Shown: positions 17,935 to 25,243 of the stretch, one piece after another
Layout: the number at the start of each line of letters is the position of its first letter
Position numbering within the stretch: the first letter of the stretch is position 1
DNA from: Anaerosalibacter bizertensis
Lineage (GTDB): Bacteria > Bacillota > Clostridia > Tissierellales > Sporanaerobacteraceae
Direction of reading: 5' to 3'
Length of the DNA stretch: 41,569 nt
Assembly (NCBI RefSeq): GCF_009696605.1
Contig: NZ_VULR01000018.1
Span: 1-41,569, forward strand
The notes under the pieces: model-generated
Seen by the model: only the letters and a program-made list of their open reading frames with translations
What the model was told of the DNA's origin: nothing
Databases searched by the model: none
Translations under genes and position numbers: made by a program

Positions 17935-18312
17935 TTGGATTGGGTTAAGATATTAAAAGATTCAGAGTTTATTGAAGAGTCGGTTAGAATTATACTCTTT
18001 TCAATTGTATCAATATTATTAGGGATAAAAGATGAAGGCTTTGGAAAAAAATATCAAAAGAAATATATATTAATTACTTACTTAGTTATAGCTTTATATG
18101 CTATCCTAATTGGATTCGGTGATATGAAGAATAAAATAAATTTATTTTTTCTACTGTTTTTTATAAATTTATTAGGAGGAATTAATATTTCTTATGAATC
18201 AGATAATATGATGAAAGAACTAGGAAGATTTAGACTATTTATTTTTAAATTTTTTGAATGGTTTTATATTACAAAATCATATATATTTTACATATGCTTT
18301 TTTTCATTATAA
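17935..18312 (+). CDS. Multi-pass membrane protein, probably the N-terminal part of a frameshifted gene
   Basis: 125 aa with about four hydrophobic segments (roughly 17-32, 44-62, 66-84 and 101-125). It starts with TTG at 17935, eight bases after a strong AAGGAG (17921-17926). The reading frame stops inside the fourth membrane segment, just after a run of seven T (18298-18304). The next ORF overlaps it in another frame and continues with hydrophobic sequence. One extra T would join the two into a single protein of about 382 aa. I therefore read it as the membrane anchor of the downstream GT51-like domain, either broken, phase-variable or frameshifted on purpose. It could also be a free-standing small membrane effector. 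Confidence 0.6.
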   Translation: MDWVKILKDSEFIEESVRIILFSIVSILLGIKDEGFGKKYQKKYILITYLVIALYAILIGFGDMKNKINLFFLLFFINLLGGINISYESDNMMKELGRFRLFIFKFFEWFYITKSYIFYICFFSL

Positions 18313-19082
18313 TAGGGAATGAAACTTACACTTATCTATTTGGGAAAAGTTTTAATTTAAATTTAAGTCGCAAACATGTAATGGTTTTTAATGTATTCCT
18401 ATTTTTTTATTATCACTTATTTTCAAATATAATAGATATATTTGGTTTTATAGGTTTTGAAGATTTAAAGAAAATAATACTGGATGAAATAAAAAAGTTC
18501 AATGAAAAGAATGAACTAAATAATTCTATTTTAGATTATATGGGATTTATAGTTTATATGGAAGACAAAGATTATTTTGAAAGAAAGGGCTCGTTATATA
18601 ATTTAAAATGTATGATAAAAAGAAAAAAGAAAGAAAGACTTAAAAATATAGAATTACAAACTAAAATTTTAATTAGAAATAATAAATTTAGTTTTAATAA
18701 ATTAAATAGAGGTTTTTCTACTATAGAGCAACAAGTTGTAAGAACACAGGTTATGTATGGAGATAGTTATAGTTATAAATTCAGAAGGAAACTTTTTGTT
18801 GAATGTATATATACTCCTATGTTTTTCAAAGTGTTTATAAATCAAAGAAAAAGATATGATTTTTCATATACAATTGATAGAGCTAAAGTGGATATTCTAA
18901 AATTTTATTATAATAAAATTTTAGAATATCCATCTAATGAAAAAGAACTTTTTGAAAAAATGGCTATACAGTCTAAAAACTTAAACGTAAATAACTATAG
19001 ATACTATTTTCATAATGAATTTAAGTGTTCAGAAGAATATTTTAAGATTAGAAAAATATTAAGGAGGAACTTTAGTGATTAA
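18258..19082 (+). CDS. GT51-like (peptidoglycan glycosyltransferase-like) domain protein linked to the RT cassette
   Basis: 274 aa as an ORF, but its ATG at 18258 has no RBS and lies inside the preceding gene, so it is more likely the C-terminal part of a frameshift-joined protein. After one or two membrane segments (about 8-20, 42-62) come, in the GT51 order: EDKDYFERKG (102-111; compare ED-x2-F-x2-H-x-G), GFSTIEQQVVRTQ (152-164; compare GGSTITQQ), RRKLFVE (176-182; compare RK-x2-E) and ILKFYYNKI (213-221; compare ILE-x-YLN). Both glutamates that serve catalysis in GT51 enzymes would be E102 and E182. The match is motif-level and divergent: the domain is short and the His of motif 1 is Arg. 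Inferred role: a membrane effector acting on lipid II or cell-wall glycan, coupled to the RT. Confidence 0.55.
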   Translation: MVLYYKIIYILHMLFFIIIGNETYTYLFGKSFNLNLSRKHVMVFNVFLFFYYHLFSNIIDIFGFIGFEDLKKIILDEIKKFNEKNELNNSILDYMGFIVYMEDKDYFERKGSLYNLKCMIKRKKKERLKNIELQTKILIRNNKFSFNKLNRGFSTIEQQVVRTQVMYGDSYSYKFRRKLFVECIYTPMFFKVFINQRKRYDFSYTIDRAKVDILKFYYNKILEYPSNEKELFEKMAIQSKNLNVNNYRYYFHNEFKCSEEYFKIRKILRRNFSD

Positions 19083-19566
19083 CAAAATTATATATGATGG
19101 AAAAGAAAAGCATGTCTATCTAGTTAAACCTAATGGTAAGCGGATGCTTTTAAAAAATGACTTATCCTCTAAACCAATTATATCTCCTAATAAAAGATTA
19201 GCTGCTTTTATTAGTCCGTTTTGTTGGGAGTGTATGAGTAATGTATATGTAGTTGATTTGTATAATGGAAAAATTTCAAATGTTTATAATTGGGAATACT
19301 CAAAGACACCTAAATATATAAAATGGTATTCAAATGAATCTTTATTATTAATTATAGGTGAAACATATGGTACAGTTTCAATAGGAGGAGATTTATATTC
19401 TTTGAATATAAAAAGTAAAAAATTAGAGGTTGTCAAGAAATTTCCTGAGTATATTCAGATTACAAGTTTTAAATTAAATGAAAACATAATAGAAGTATAT
19501 GGTATAAGATATATAGATAATATTTACAATGAGCATATATTATATAAAGATTCTTTTAAGTATTAA
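19075..19566 (+). CDS. Small beta-propeller-like protein (DUF4652-like)
   Basis: 163 aa, GTG start at 19075 behind AAGGAGGAA; it overlaps the GT51-like gene by 8 bp, so translation is coupled. The sequence reads as repeated beta-blades: HVYLVKPNGKRMLLKND, then PIISPNKRLAAFISPFCWEC, NVYVVDLYNGKISNVYN, and YIKWYSNESLLLIIG with GGDLYSLNIKSKKLEVVKKF. It resembles DUF4652-type or TolB-like WD proteins and covers about three blades. No signal peptide or enzyme motif is seen. It is the last gene of the RT cassette and may serve as sensor, inhibitor or scaffold for the preceding membrane protein; this is inference from position only. Confidence 0.6.
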   Translation: MINKIIYDGKEKHVYLVKPNGKRMLLKNDLSSKPIISPNKRLAAFISPFCWECMSNVYVVDLYNGKISNVYNWEYSKTPKYIKWYSNESLLLIIGETYGTVSIGGDLYSLNIKSKKLEVVKKFPEYIQITSFKLNENIIEVYGIRYIDNIYNEHILYKDSFKY

Positions 19567-19843
19567 TTACTTACAGAATACTTTTAATAGTATAAATAAA
19601 ACTGGTTTACATTTTTAATCACATTTTCCATTCCATATAGGAGATCTGTTTTTTATGGGAAGAAAAATGGTAGATAATTAATATATGAAATAATAAAGAA
19701 AATGCTCAATTAATTTTAAAATATATAACATAAAATTATTTAGAATATCTTATAAAATCATAGGATACACTATATATCTAATTCAGCAAAGTTTTTAATT
19801 GGACAAGATTTAATAAAAGGTTAAGGGGCAAGGAGGGAGCTTT
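19567..19843. other. Gene-free AT-rich gap of 277 bp
   Basis: It holds no ORF of note on either strand and no clear terminator hairpin with a T-run. The only certain element is the RBS AAGGAGGG (about 19830-19837) of the next gene. It marks the right border of the defence region and the return to metabolic genes. Confidence 0.5.
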
Positions 19844-21064
19844 TTGAAGACTATAGCTATTGCGGGAACTTTTGATTCTAAGGGCAAAGAGTTTACCTAT
19901 ATAAAGGAAGTTCTAGAGAATCTAGGTTTAAACACTTTGACAATCCATTGTGGTGTTTTTGAACCAACAGTTGAAACAGATGTATCTAATGCTACAGTAG
20001 CTAGGGAAATTGGAGAAAATATTGATGAAATTGCAGCAAAAAAGGATAGGGCTCTTGGAACAGAAATATTATCTAAAGGTATGGAGAAACTAATTCCAAG
20101 GCTATATTCTGAAGGTAAGTTTCATGGAATCATTTCCCTTGGGGGAAGTGGTGGTACATCATTGGTCACACCTGGAATGAGAGCTTTGCCAGTAGGAGTA
20201 CCTAAAGTCATGGTATCTACAGTTGCCTCAGGGAATGTACAGCAATATGTAGGTACTAGTGATATCATTATGATTCCATCTATTGTAGATGTGTCAGGCC
20301 TAAATTCTATATCTACTAAAATATTTACTAATGCTGCTTTAGCAATTGCAGGTATGGTGAAGTTTGAACATGAAGAAAAGATTGAAAAGAAACCATTAGT
20401 AGCAGCAACTATGTTTGGTGTTACTACTCCATGTGTTGATGTGGCTAGGGAATATCTAGAAAAAGAAGGATATGAGGTACTAGTATTCCATGCGACAGGT
20501 ACAGGTGGAAAAACCATGGAAAGGCTTATTGAAAATGGTTTCTTTGATGGTGTCCTAGATTTAACTACTACAGAACTATGTGATGAATTAGTAGGAGGAG
20601 TGTTGTCTGCTGGGGCTGATCGTTTAGAAATGGCAGGTAAGTGTAAGGTTCCTCAAGTTGTGTCTGTTGGGGCAATGGATATGGTGAACTTTGGGCCTAT
20701 AGATACAGTACCAGAAAAGTTTAACGGTAGGAAATTTTATAAGCATAATCCTACTGTAACATTGATGCGTACCACTGTTGAAGAGAACAAGAAATTAGGG
20801 GAAATAATATCTGAAAAATTAAACAATACAGAAGGACCAACTGTATTGATGTTGCCATTAAAGGGAGTTTCAATGATAGATGTAGAAGACCAACCTTTTT
20901 ATGGGCCTGAGGAAGATCTAGTATTATTCGATACATTGAGAAAAAATATTGATGAAGATAAAGTGGAATTAGTTGAGATGGATTTAGATATTAATGATAG
21001 GAAGTTTGCCTTGGAAGCAGCAAGGAAATTGGTGGATTTAATGGATGCTAATAAAAATAAATAG
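19844..21064 (+). CDS. Tm-1-like ATP-binding protein (UPF0261 family)
   Basis: 406 aa, full length for the family. TTG start behind AAGGAGGG; the product begins [16 protein letters not shown], the standard family N-terminus with the nucleotide-binding loop. Glycine-rich [19 protein letters not shown] (about 98-116), [20 protein letters not shown] and [11 protein letters not shown] mark the two alpha/beta domains. Plant Tm-1 of this family inhibits tobamovirus replication protein; the bacterial role is not established and probably metabolic. The downstream gene (32 bp) encodes the TIM-barrel part that is fused to this domain in plant and fungal members, which supports a two-subunit enzyme. Confidence 0.85.
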   Translation: MKTIAIAGTFDSKGKEFTYIKEVLENLGLNTLTIHCGVFEPTVETDVSNATVAREIGENIDEIAAKKDRALGTEILSKGMEKLIPRLYSEGKFHGIISLGGSGGTSLVTPGMRALPVGVPKVMVSTVASGNVQQYVGTSDIIMIPSIVDVSGLNSISTKIFTNAALAIAGMVKFEHEEKIEKKPLVAATMFGVTTPCVDVAREYLEKEGYEVLVFHATGTGGKTMERLIENGFFDGVLDLTTTELCDELVGGVLSAGADRLEMAGKCKVPQVVSVGAMDMVNFGPIDTVPEKFNGRKFYKHNPTVTLMRTTVEENKKLGEIISEKLNNTEGPTVLMLPLKGVSMIDVEDQPFYGPEEDLVLFDTLRKNIDEDKVELVEMDLDINDRKFALEAARKLVDLMDANKNK

Positions 21065-21096
21065 GGGATAAAAATATTAAAAGAGGTGAATGTATA

Positions 21097-21918
21097 ATGA
21101 CTAGGATTGAAATACTTAAAAGATTGAAGGATGAAGTATCTAAAGGGAAGGTTATTATAGGGGCAGGTGCTGGAACTGGTATATCTGCTAAAAGTGCTGA
21201 AGCTGGTGGTGTAGACCTTATTATCATATATAATTCTGGTAGGTATAGAATGGCTGGTCGTGGTTCTTTAGCTGGACTTCTTCCTTATGGAGATGCTAAT
21301 GAGATAGTGATGGAAATGGGAAGAGAAGTGTTACCAATAGTTAAGAATACACCGGTACTAGCTGGAGTTTGTGGTACAGATCCTTTTAGGGTAATGGATA
21401 AGTTTTTAGAAGAATTAAAAAATCAAGGGTTTGCAGGGGTACAAAATTTTCCAACAGTAGGACTGATAGATGGAGTATTTAGACAAAACCTAGAAGAAAC
21501 AGGTATGGGATATGATTTGGAAGTAGATATGATAAGAAAAGCTAGTCAATTGGATATGCTAACTACTCCCTATGTTTTCGATACAGAACAAGCCAAGAAG
21601 ATGGCAGAAGCAGGTGCTGATATCTTAGTTGCCCATATGGGACTTACAACCAAAGGAACAATAGGCGCTAAAACAGCTTTGACTCTAGATGATTCAGTTA
21701 AAAGGGTTCAAGAAATTTGTAATGCTGGCAAATCAGTGAATCCAGATATTATGGTAATCTGTCATGGTGGACCTATTGCTATGCCAGAAGATGCAGCCTA
21801 TGTACTTGAAAGAACAGAAGGAGTAGTTGGATTCTTCGGTGCATCTAGTATAGAGAGAATACCTACGGAACTAGCTATTAAGGAACAGGTAGAGTCATTT
21901 AAGAATATAAAGAAGTAA
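21097..21918 (+). CDS. Phosphoenolpyruvate hydrolase family TIM-barrel protein (partner of Tm-1-like protein)
   Basis: 273 aa. Typical features of the family are the N-terminal [19 protein letters not shown], then [35 protein letters not shown] and, near the end, [20 protein letters not shown] with [12 protein letters not shown]. It is related to PEP mutase/isocitrate lyase-fold barrels. RBS AGAGGTGAA before ATG. Two adjacent genes for halves that are one protein in eukaryotes argue that the products work together; the substrate is unknown to me. A DUF819 transporter remnant further downstream suggests that the operon once included a transporter. Confidence 0.85.
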   Translation: MTRIEILKRLKDEVSKGKVIIGAGAGTGISAKSAEAGGVDLIIIYNSGRYRMAGRGSLAGLLPYGDANEIVMEMGREVLPIVKNTPVLAGVCGTDPFRVMDKFLEELKNQGFAGVQNFPTVGLIDGVFRQNLEETGMGYDLEVDMIRKASQLDMLTTPYVFDTEQAKKMAEAGADILVAHMGLTTKGTIGAKTALTLDDSVKRVQEICNAGKSVNPDIMVICHGGPIAMPEDAAYVLERTEGVVGFFGASSIERIPTELAIKEQVESFKNIKK

Positions 21919-21934
21919 ATATGAATATGTATTA

Positions 21935-21971
21935 AAAAGAAACTAGAAAAATTATTTTTCTAGTTTCTTTT
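21935..21971. terminator. Strong rho-independent terminator
   Basis: A 17-bp perfect stem, left arm AAAGAAACTAGAAAAA with its complement ending in CTAGTTTCTTTT, closes over a 3-nt loop TTA (21952-21954). It lies 16 bp after the PEP-hydrolase stop. Because the arms are A-rich and T-rich it can work in both directions. Confidence 0.85.
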
Positions 21972-22180
21972 CTAATTTTAATATTTCTATGGTAGCTTCT
22001 AAGCCATATTTTAAAATCCTTTCAAAAATAATTGGTGAAATAGATTCACCTTCAACTATTATATCTTCCTCTAATAATCTTTTTAATATTTCATTTTCAA
22101 ACATTTTATATGAACTACTTTTTGAGTATTCTGTATTGTGAGGTTCTTTACAATATATATTTCCATTCCTATATGATATC
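21952..22180 (-). pseudogene. Minus-strand coding remnant of unknown family
   Basis: On the minus strand a frame is open from about 22190 down to the stop at 21952-21954. Its first ATG (22104) would give only 50 aa beginning MFENEILKRLLEED, while the open frame carries ~20 further codons upstream without a start. The segment looks like a genuine helical C-terminus (Glu/Lys/Leu-rich) and its stop falls inside the terminator hairpin. It abuts the DUF819 remnant on the other strand at about 22180, so the junction is probably a deletion scar. I do not recognise the family. Confidence 0.35.
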
Positions 22181-22495
22181 TTTGCTATTCCAATGCTCCT
22201 TTATGAATGTAATATAAAAAAGATATGGAGAGAAAGTGGTAGGTTATTGATGACTTTCATAATAGGGGCAGTTGGAACATTAATAGGTGCATTTGTAGGA
22301 TATTTTACCCTACGAAATCATATCCCTGATTTAGGCTATGTAGCAACTATTATGACAGGGTCTTATATAGGCGGAGGAGTTAACTTTGTAGCTTTATCTG
22401 ATGCCTTTAATGTACCTAGTGAGATAATAGCTGCAACAACTATTGCAGACATAGAAAACAAGAATATTTTTCATAAAGATCTTGAAAGGATATGA
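22178..22495 (+). pseudogene. DUF819-family (YjcL-like) membrane protein fragment
   Basis: The frame encodes AIPMLLYECNIKKIWRESGR, then FIIGAVGTLIGAFVGYF and TGSYIGGGVNFVALSDAF, which match the central part of DUF819 integral membrane proteins. Similarity begins a few codons before the first ATG (22193), so that ATG is not a real start. It ends after ATTIAD, where several further membrane helices should follow, with a short unrelated tail before TGA. Both ends are missing; this is a remnant of about 95 codons out of a normal ~380. It may have been the transporter of the Tm-1-like/PEP-hydrolase operon. Confidence 0.75.
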
Positions 22496-22514
22496 GATTT
22501 TAAATTAGTGGAGA

Positions 22515-22546
22515 TTGTTGACTGAATATTTATGATATAATATATA
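22515..22546 (+). promoter_or_regulatory. Promoter of mntA-hepT
   Basis: TTGACT (22518-22523), a 17-bp spacer and TATATA (22541-22546) lie 41 bp before mntA. The overlapping TATAAT at 22536 is an alternative -10. The same sequence is duplicated at 30030-30062. Confidence 0.5.
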
Positions 22547-22587
22547 TAAACTTATATTATAAAACATTTTAAATAATAGGTGATATT

Positions 22588-22989
22588 ATGAATGATTTAT
22601 TAAGGGAGAGTATCAATATATTTTTAGAACGGGCAGAAGAAATGTGCAATATAAACTTTGCCTATATTTTTGGTTCCTATGCAAGAGGTGAAGAAAATAT
22701 TAATAGTGATATAGATATAGCTATTATGCCTAAGGAAATAAATATGGATAAAATGTCAGGGTTATTTGTCAGGGGAAATTTAATAGAATTGGGCAAGTCT
22801 ATATTTAAAAAAGATGTAGATATAGTATTTCTAAATGCAGATTCTGTGTTTTTAAAATATAAAATTATACAAGAGGGTATTGTTATCAAAGATAGTAGAG
22901 ATAGAATTACCTTTGAATCCATAGTATTAAGGGAATATTTTGATTTTAAATACTATAGCAACTATTATAATGAGCGAATGTTAGTTTAG
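22588..22989 (+). CDS. mntA: MntA-type nucleotidyltransferase antitoxin
   Basis: 133 aa. The minimal nucleotidyltransferase motif is intact: FGSYARGEENINSDIDIAI (28-46) gives GS-x10-D-x-D with D41 and D43. In type VII toxin-antitoxin pairs MntA adds AMP to the HEPN toxin HepT and silences it. hepT follows at once. RBS AATAGGTGAT before ATG. The gene is complete here, while a second, collapsed copy lies at 30061-30165, showing that the module was duplicated or re-acquired. Confidence 0.88.
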   Translation: MNDLLRESINIFLERAEEMCNINFAYIFGSYARGEENINSDIDIAIMPKEINMDKMSGLFVRGNLIELGKSIFKKDVDIVFLNADSVFLKYKIIQEGIVIKDSRDRITFESIVLREYFDFKYYSNYYNERMLV

Positions 22990-23016
22990 GGTGAATTGGG
23001 GATAGGAGAGATAATC

Positions 23017-23430
23017 ATGATTGAAAAAGAGATTATTTTAACTAGAATAAGTAAATTGGATGAATATATTAAATTTTTACATGAAATTGGAAAATATTCT
23101 AAGGGTGAATATCTAAAAAATGCACTGATTTATGGTTCTGCCGAAAGATTTTTGCACCTAGCTATAGAGTGTATAATAGATATTGGGAATCATATAATTG
23201 CTAATATGGGATTTAGAAAACCTGAAAGTAACAGGGAAGTATTCATTATCCTATTCGAAAATAATATAATAGATAACAATTTGAAATTAAACTTATGTAA
23301 TATGGCAGGATTTAGAAATATATTGGTACATGATTATATAGATTTAGATAGGGAAATAGTATATGATATAATAAAAAATAATTTAAAAGATATAGAAAAT
23401 TTTAGAGATATAGTTGTGAATTATGTGTGA
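23017..23430 (+). CDS. hepT: HepT-type HEPN toxin (DUF86)
   Basis: 137 aa from the ATG at 23017, which follows GGAGAG at a 6-bp spacing; a TTG at 22996 is in frame but would place the RBS inside the gene. The protein is all-helical with the HEPN active motif R-x4-H-x-Y as R100, H105 and Y107 (RNILVHDY), and SAERFLHLAIECIIDIGNHI earlier (41-60). HepT toxins are RNases or are AMPylated at the motif tyrosine by MntA. It is 27 bp downstream of mntA. Right after its stop begins an IS200/IS605-like remnant. Confidence 0.88.
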   Translation: MIEKEIILTRISKLDEYIKFLHEIGKYSKGEYLKNALIYGSAERFLHLAIECIIDIGNHIIANMGFRKPESNREVFIILFENNIIDNNLKLNLCNMAGFRNILVHDYIDLDREIVYDIIKNNLKDIENFRDIVVNYV

Positions 23431-23433
23431 ATT

Positions 23434-23600
23434 ACCCACCACTGAAATCTTACAGATTTTGAAGTGGCGGCTTCTAAGAAGTTTGGTAATTAAGTTTCGA
23501 GTCTGTAAAATAGTTTGTGTTTTTAGTAGAAGAGCGATAGCTCTATTCTGACAAGAAATATTCAAGAAATATTGAATTAAATGTAAATGTTAAACTTTCA
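23434..23600. mobile_element. IS200/IS605-type element end / omega-RNA-like remnant
   Basis: Just after hepT comes ACCCACCACTGAAATCTTAC and its imperfect complement ending GAAGTGG, followed by CGGCTTCTAAGAAG and a structured stretch containing GCGATAGCTC. Hairpins of the form CCCAC...GTGG followed by GGCTTCT are common at the right ends of TnpB-carrying IS200/IS605 elements, where they lie in the guide RNA. No TnpB or TnpA coding sequence remains. Identification is from memory of such ends and is not certain. Confidence 0.4.
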
Positions 23601-23613
23601 TTTTTATTTTAGT

Positions 23614-23661
23614 TTGCCAAAGTTTTAGGATAATATACATAAAATCTTATAACTTTGGCAA
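23614..23661. repeat. Inverted repeat TTGCCAAAGTT / AACTTTGGCAA
   Basis: A perfect 11-bp inverted repeat (23614-23624 and 23651-23661), extended with two mismatches to about 19 bp per arm. It separates the IS605-like remnant from the IS256 remnant. It may be a transposon end pair, a decayed terminator or a MITE-like scar. Confidence 0.6.
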
Positions 23662-23758
23662 TAATTTTTACAATGGATAAGTGGGATTAATAAGTAAGAA
23701 GTAATGCTACTTTTTTATTTATTAAATGGCTAATTTTTAATCAAATTATAGTCTTATT

Positions 23759-24013
23759 TTATAGGTAAGGTTCTATCCTTCCTTCAAAATATATAACTAA
23801 TTGATTGAAGATATAATCCCAATTCTTATAGCGCCTACTCCACTTTTTCATTACATTTTGGCTTGCTAGATAAAGCATTTTTTCTAAAGATTGATCCGAC
23901 GGAAAGACTGATTTAGTCTTTGTAACCTTTCTAAATTGTCTATGCAAGCTTTTTATAATATTAGTTGTATACTGGATTGGCAACCCCTTTTTGAACAAAA
24001 TCCTACTTAACAT
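23759..24013 (-). pseudogene. IS256-family (mutator) transposase C-terminal fragment
   Basis: The minus-strand frame encodes YTTNIIKSLHRQFRKVTKTK, then SVFPSDQSLEKMLYLASQNV and KKWSRRYKNWDYIFNQLVIY, the well-known C-terminus of IS256/Mutator transposases. About 70 of ~400 residues remain; the first ~14 codons (MLSRILFKKG) are only loosely matched. The DDE catalytic core is gone. Confidence 0.85.
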
Positions 24014-24029
24014 AGATTTTATTAAATAT

Positions 24030-24150
24030 CTATGATGTCTTTCCTAATGTCATAGTACTTAGTTCTCTATATTCAATTAGTGTCTTGTATCCTAAAGCTC
24101 CGTGAACCCTTCCCCTACTGAAATAGCAAGAATAATTCCAGATTTTGCAT
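24030..24150 (-). pseudogene. IS3-family transposase (OrfB) C-terminal fragment
   Basis: Minus-strand translation ending at 24030 reads WNYSCYFSRGRVHGALGYKT then LIEYRELSTM, matching the R-x-H-x-ALGY-x-TP-x-E tail of IS3/IS150-type integrases. The ORF lacks a start and ~90 % of the protein. It lies next to the IS256 remnant, so at least two insertion events are layered here. Confidence 0.7.
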
Positions 24151-24165
24151 TTCTGATTATAAGAA

Positions 24166-24441
24166 GTGATCTATTTTTGTTATGGAGCAGTTCCAGATAT
24201 ATTAGAGAATAAATACAAAGTGAAAGTTAATGTGGATCCTGCAGCAAGACTTTTAGGTGGATTTGATTTCTTTGGTTCATGGGTAGGTCGATATAAAGAT
24301 GGGATAATTATTTACTATTATTTAATTAAAGGAGATACGATAAAAGTGTTAAAAAACACAACTATTTATCAAGAGCCACTTGATTTATACGAAGTTGATC
24401 CTAAAATAAAAATTGCGCCACAATCTTTTATGTATATATAG
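24166..24441 (+). pseudogene. Unrecognised 91-codon ORF, probably a truncated gene
   Basis: The frame starts at GTG 24166 without an RBS and directly follows the IS3-like remnant, so the native 5' end has probably been lost. The product (VNVDPAARLLGGFDFFGSWV, then RYKDGIIIYYYLIKGDTIKV) looks beta-rich and soluble; I do not recognise it. The stop is 13 bp before the strong hairpin at 24455, consistent with the hairpin being its terminator. Confidence 0.4.
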
Positions 24442-24454
24442 GGGGAGAGTAAGA

Positions 24455-24507
24455 GGGCATAAAAACACCTTATAAGCTATCCCAGCTTGTGAGGTGTTTT
24501 TATGCCC
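24455..24507. terminator. Long hairpin between the IS graveyard and the regulator gene
   Basis: GGGCATAAAAACACCTT (24455-24471) pairs over 17 bp with GAGGTGTTTTTATGCCC (24491-24507), and AAGCT/AGCTT (24474-24478, 24484-24488) forms an inner stem. No T-run follows the 3' arm, only AT-rich sequence. It may end the upstream truncated gene or act as a leader structure for the two-component operon. Confidence 0.55.
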
Positions 24508-24549
24508 ATATTTATATGTTATAATTTATGGAAAAAGAGGGGGATGTAT

Positions 24550-25242
24550 ATGAGTAAGATTTTACTTGTGGAAGATGATGGTACGTTGGCTATTGGATTG
24601 GAATATTCACTTAAAAATGAAGGTTATGAGATAGATGTGGCAAATAACTTATCTAAAGCTAGGGAGCTTTTTAGTGTGGGAAATTATCAACTAATACTTT
24701 TAGATGTTATGCTTCCTGATGGGAATGGCTATGAGTTCTGTAAGGAAATAAGGGAGAAGTCTAATATTCCTATTATATTTCTAACTGCCTGTGATGAGGA
24801 AGTAAATGTGGTAATGGGTTTGGATATTGGTGCAGATGATTATATTTCAAAGCCTTTTAGGATAAGGGAGCTTATATCTAGGATTAAATCTGTTCTTAGA
24901 AGGTATGGGGAGGATAGTTTGGGAAAGATACTGGTTTCTGGAGATATAAAGTTATATTTTTTAGAAGGAAAAGTAGAAAAGTATGGTGAGGAAGTTTCTC
25001 TTACCCCTATTGAATACAAACTTCTTGCAAATTTCATGAAGAATCCTAATCAAGTTCTTTCTAGGAGCAATATATTGGAAAGCCTTTGGGATACTGGGGG
25101 AGAGTTTGTAGATGACAATACCCTTTCAGTATATATTAAAAGGCTTAGAGAAAAAATAGAGGACAATTCATCTACACCTATATATATTAAGACTGTAAGA
25201 GGGCTAGGATATAAATGGGATATGGATATAAGGAGGGTTTAG
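24550..25242 (+). CDS. OmpR/PhoB-family response regulator
   Basis: 230 aa from ATG 24550 (MSKILLVEDDGTLAIGLEYS), chosen because receiver domains start this way; an ATG two codons earlier and an upstream frame from 24502 are less likely. Receiver: acidic D9/D10, phospho-acceptor D52 in LLDVMLPDGNG, K in DDYISKPF. The C-terminal winged helix has VSLTPIEYKLLANFMKNPNQ and the end YIKTVRGLGYKW. The kinase follows after 1 bp and an ABC transporter is next, the usual layout of antimicrobial-peptide sensing modules. RBS AGAGGGGG overlaps the first ATG. Confidence 0.92.
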   Translation: MSKILLVEDDGTLAIGLEYSLKNEGYEIDVANNLSKARELFSVGNYQLILLDVMLPDGNGYEFCKEIREKSNIPIIFLTACDEEVNVVMGLDIGADDYISKPFRIRELISRIKSVLRRYGEDSLGKILVSGDIKLYFLEGKVEKYGEEVSLTPIEYKLLANFMKNPNQVLSRSNILESLWDTGGEFVDDNTLSVYIKRLREKIEDNSSTPIYIKTVRGLGYKWDMDIRRV

Positions 25243-25243
25243 G

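Noticed and set aside
22996-23016. TTG at 22996 as start of hepT
   Set aside because: The RBS GGAGAG lies after it and before ATG 23017, which gives the normal HepT N-terminus.
24502-24549. N-terminal extension of the response regulator from 24502
   Set aside because: It would begin inside the hairpin arm, lacks an RBS and adds residues not found in receiver domains.
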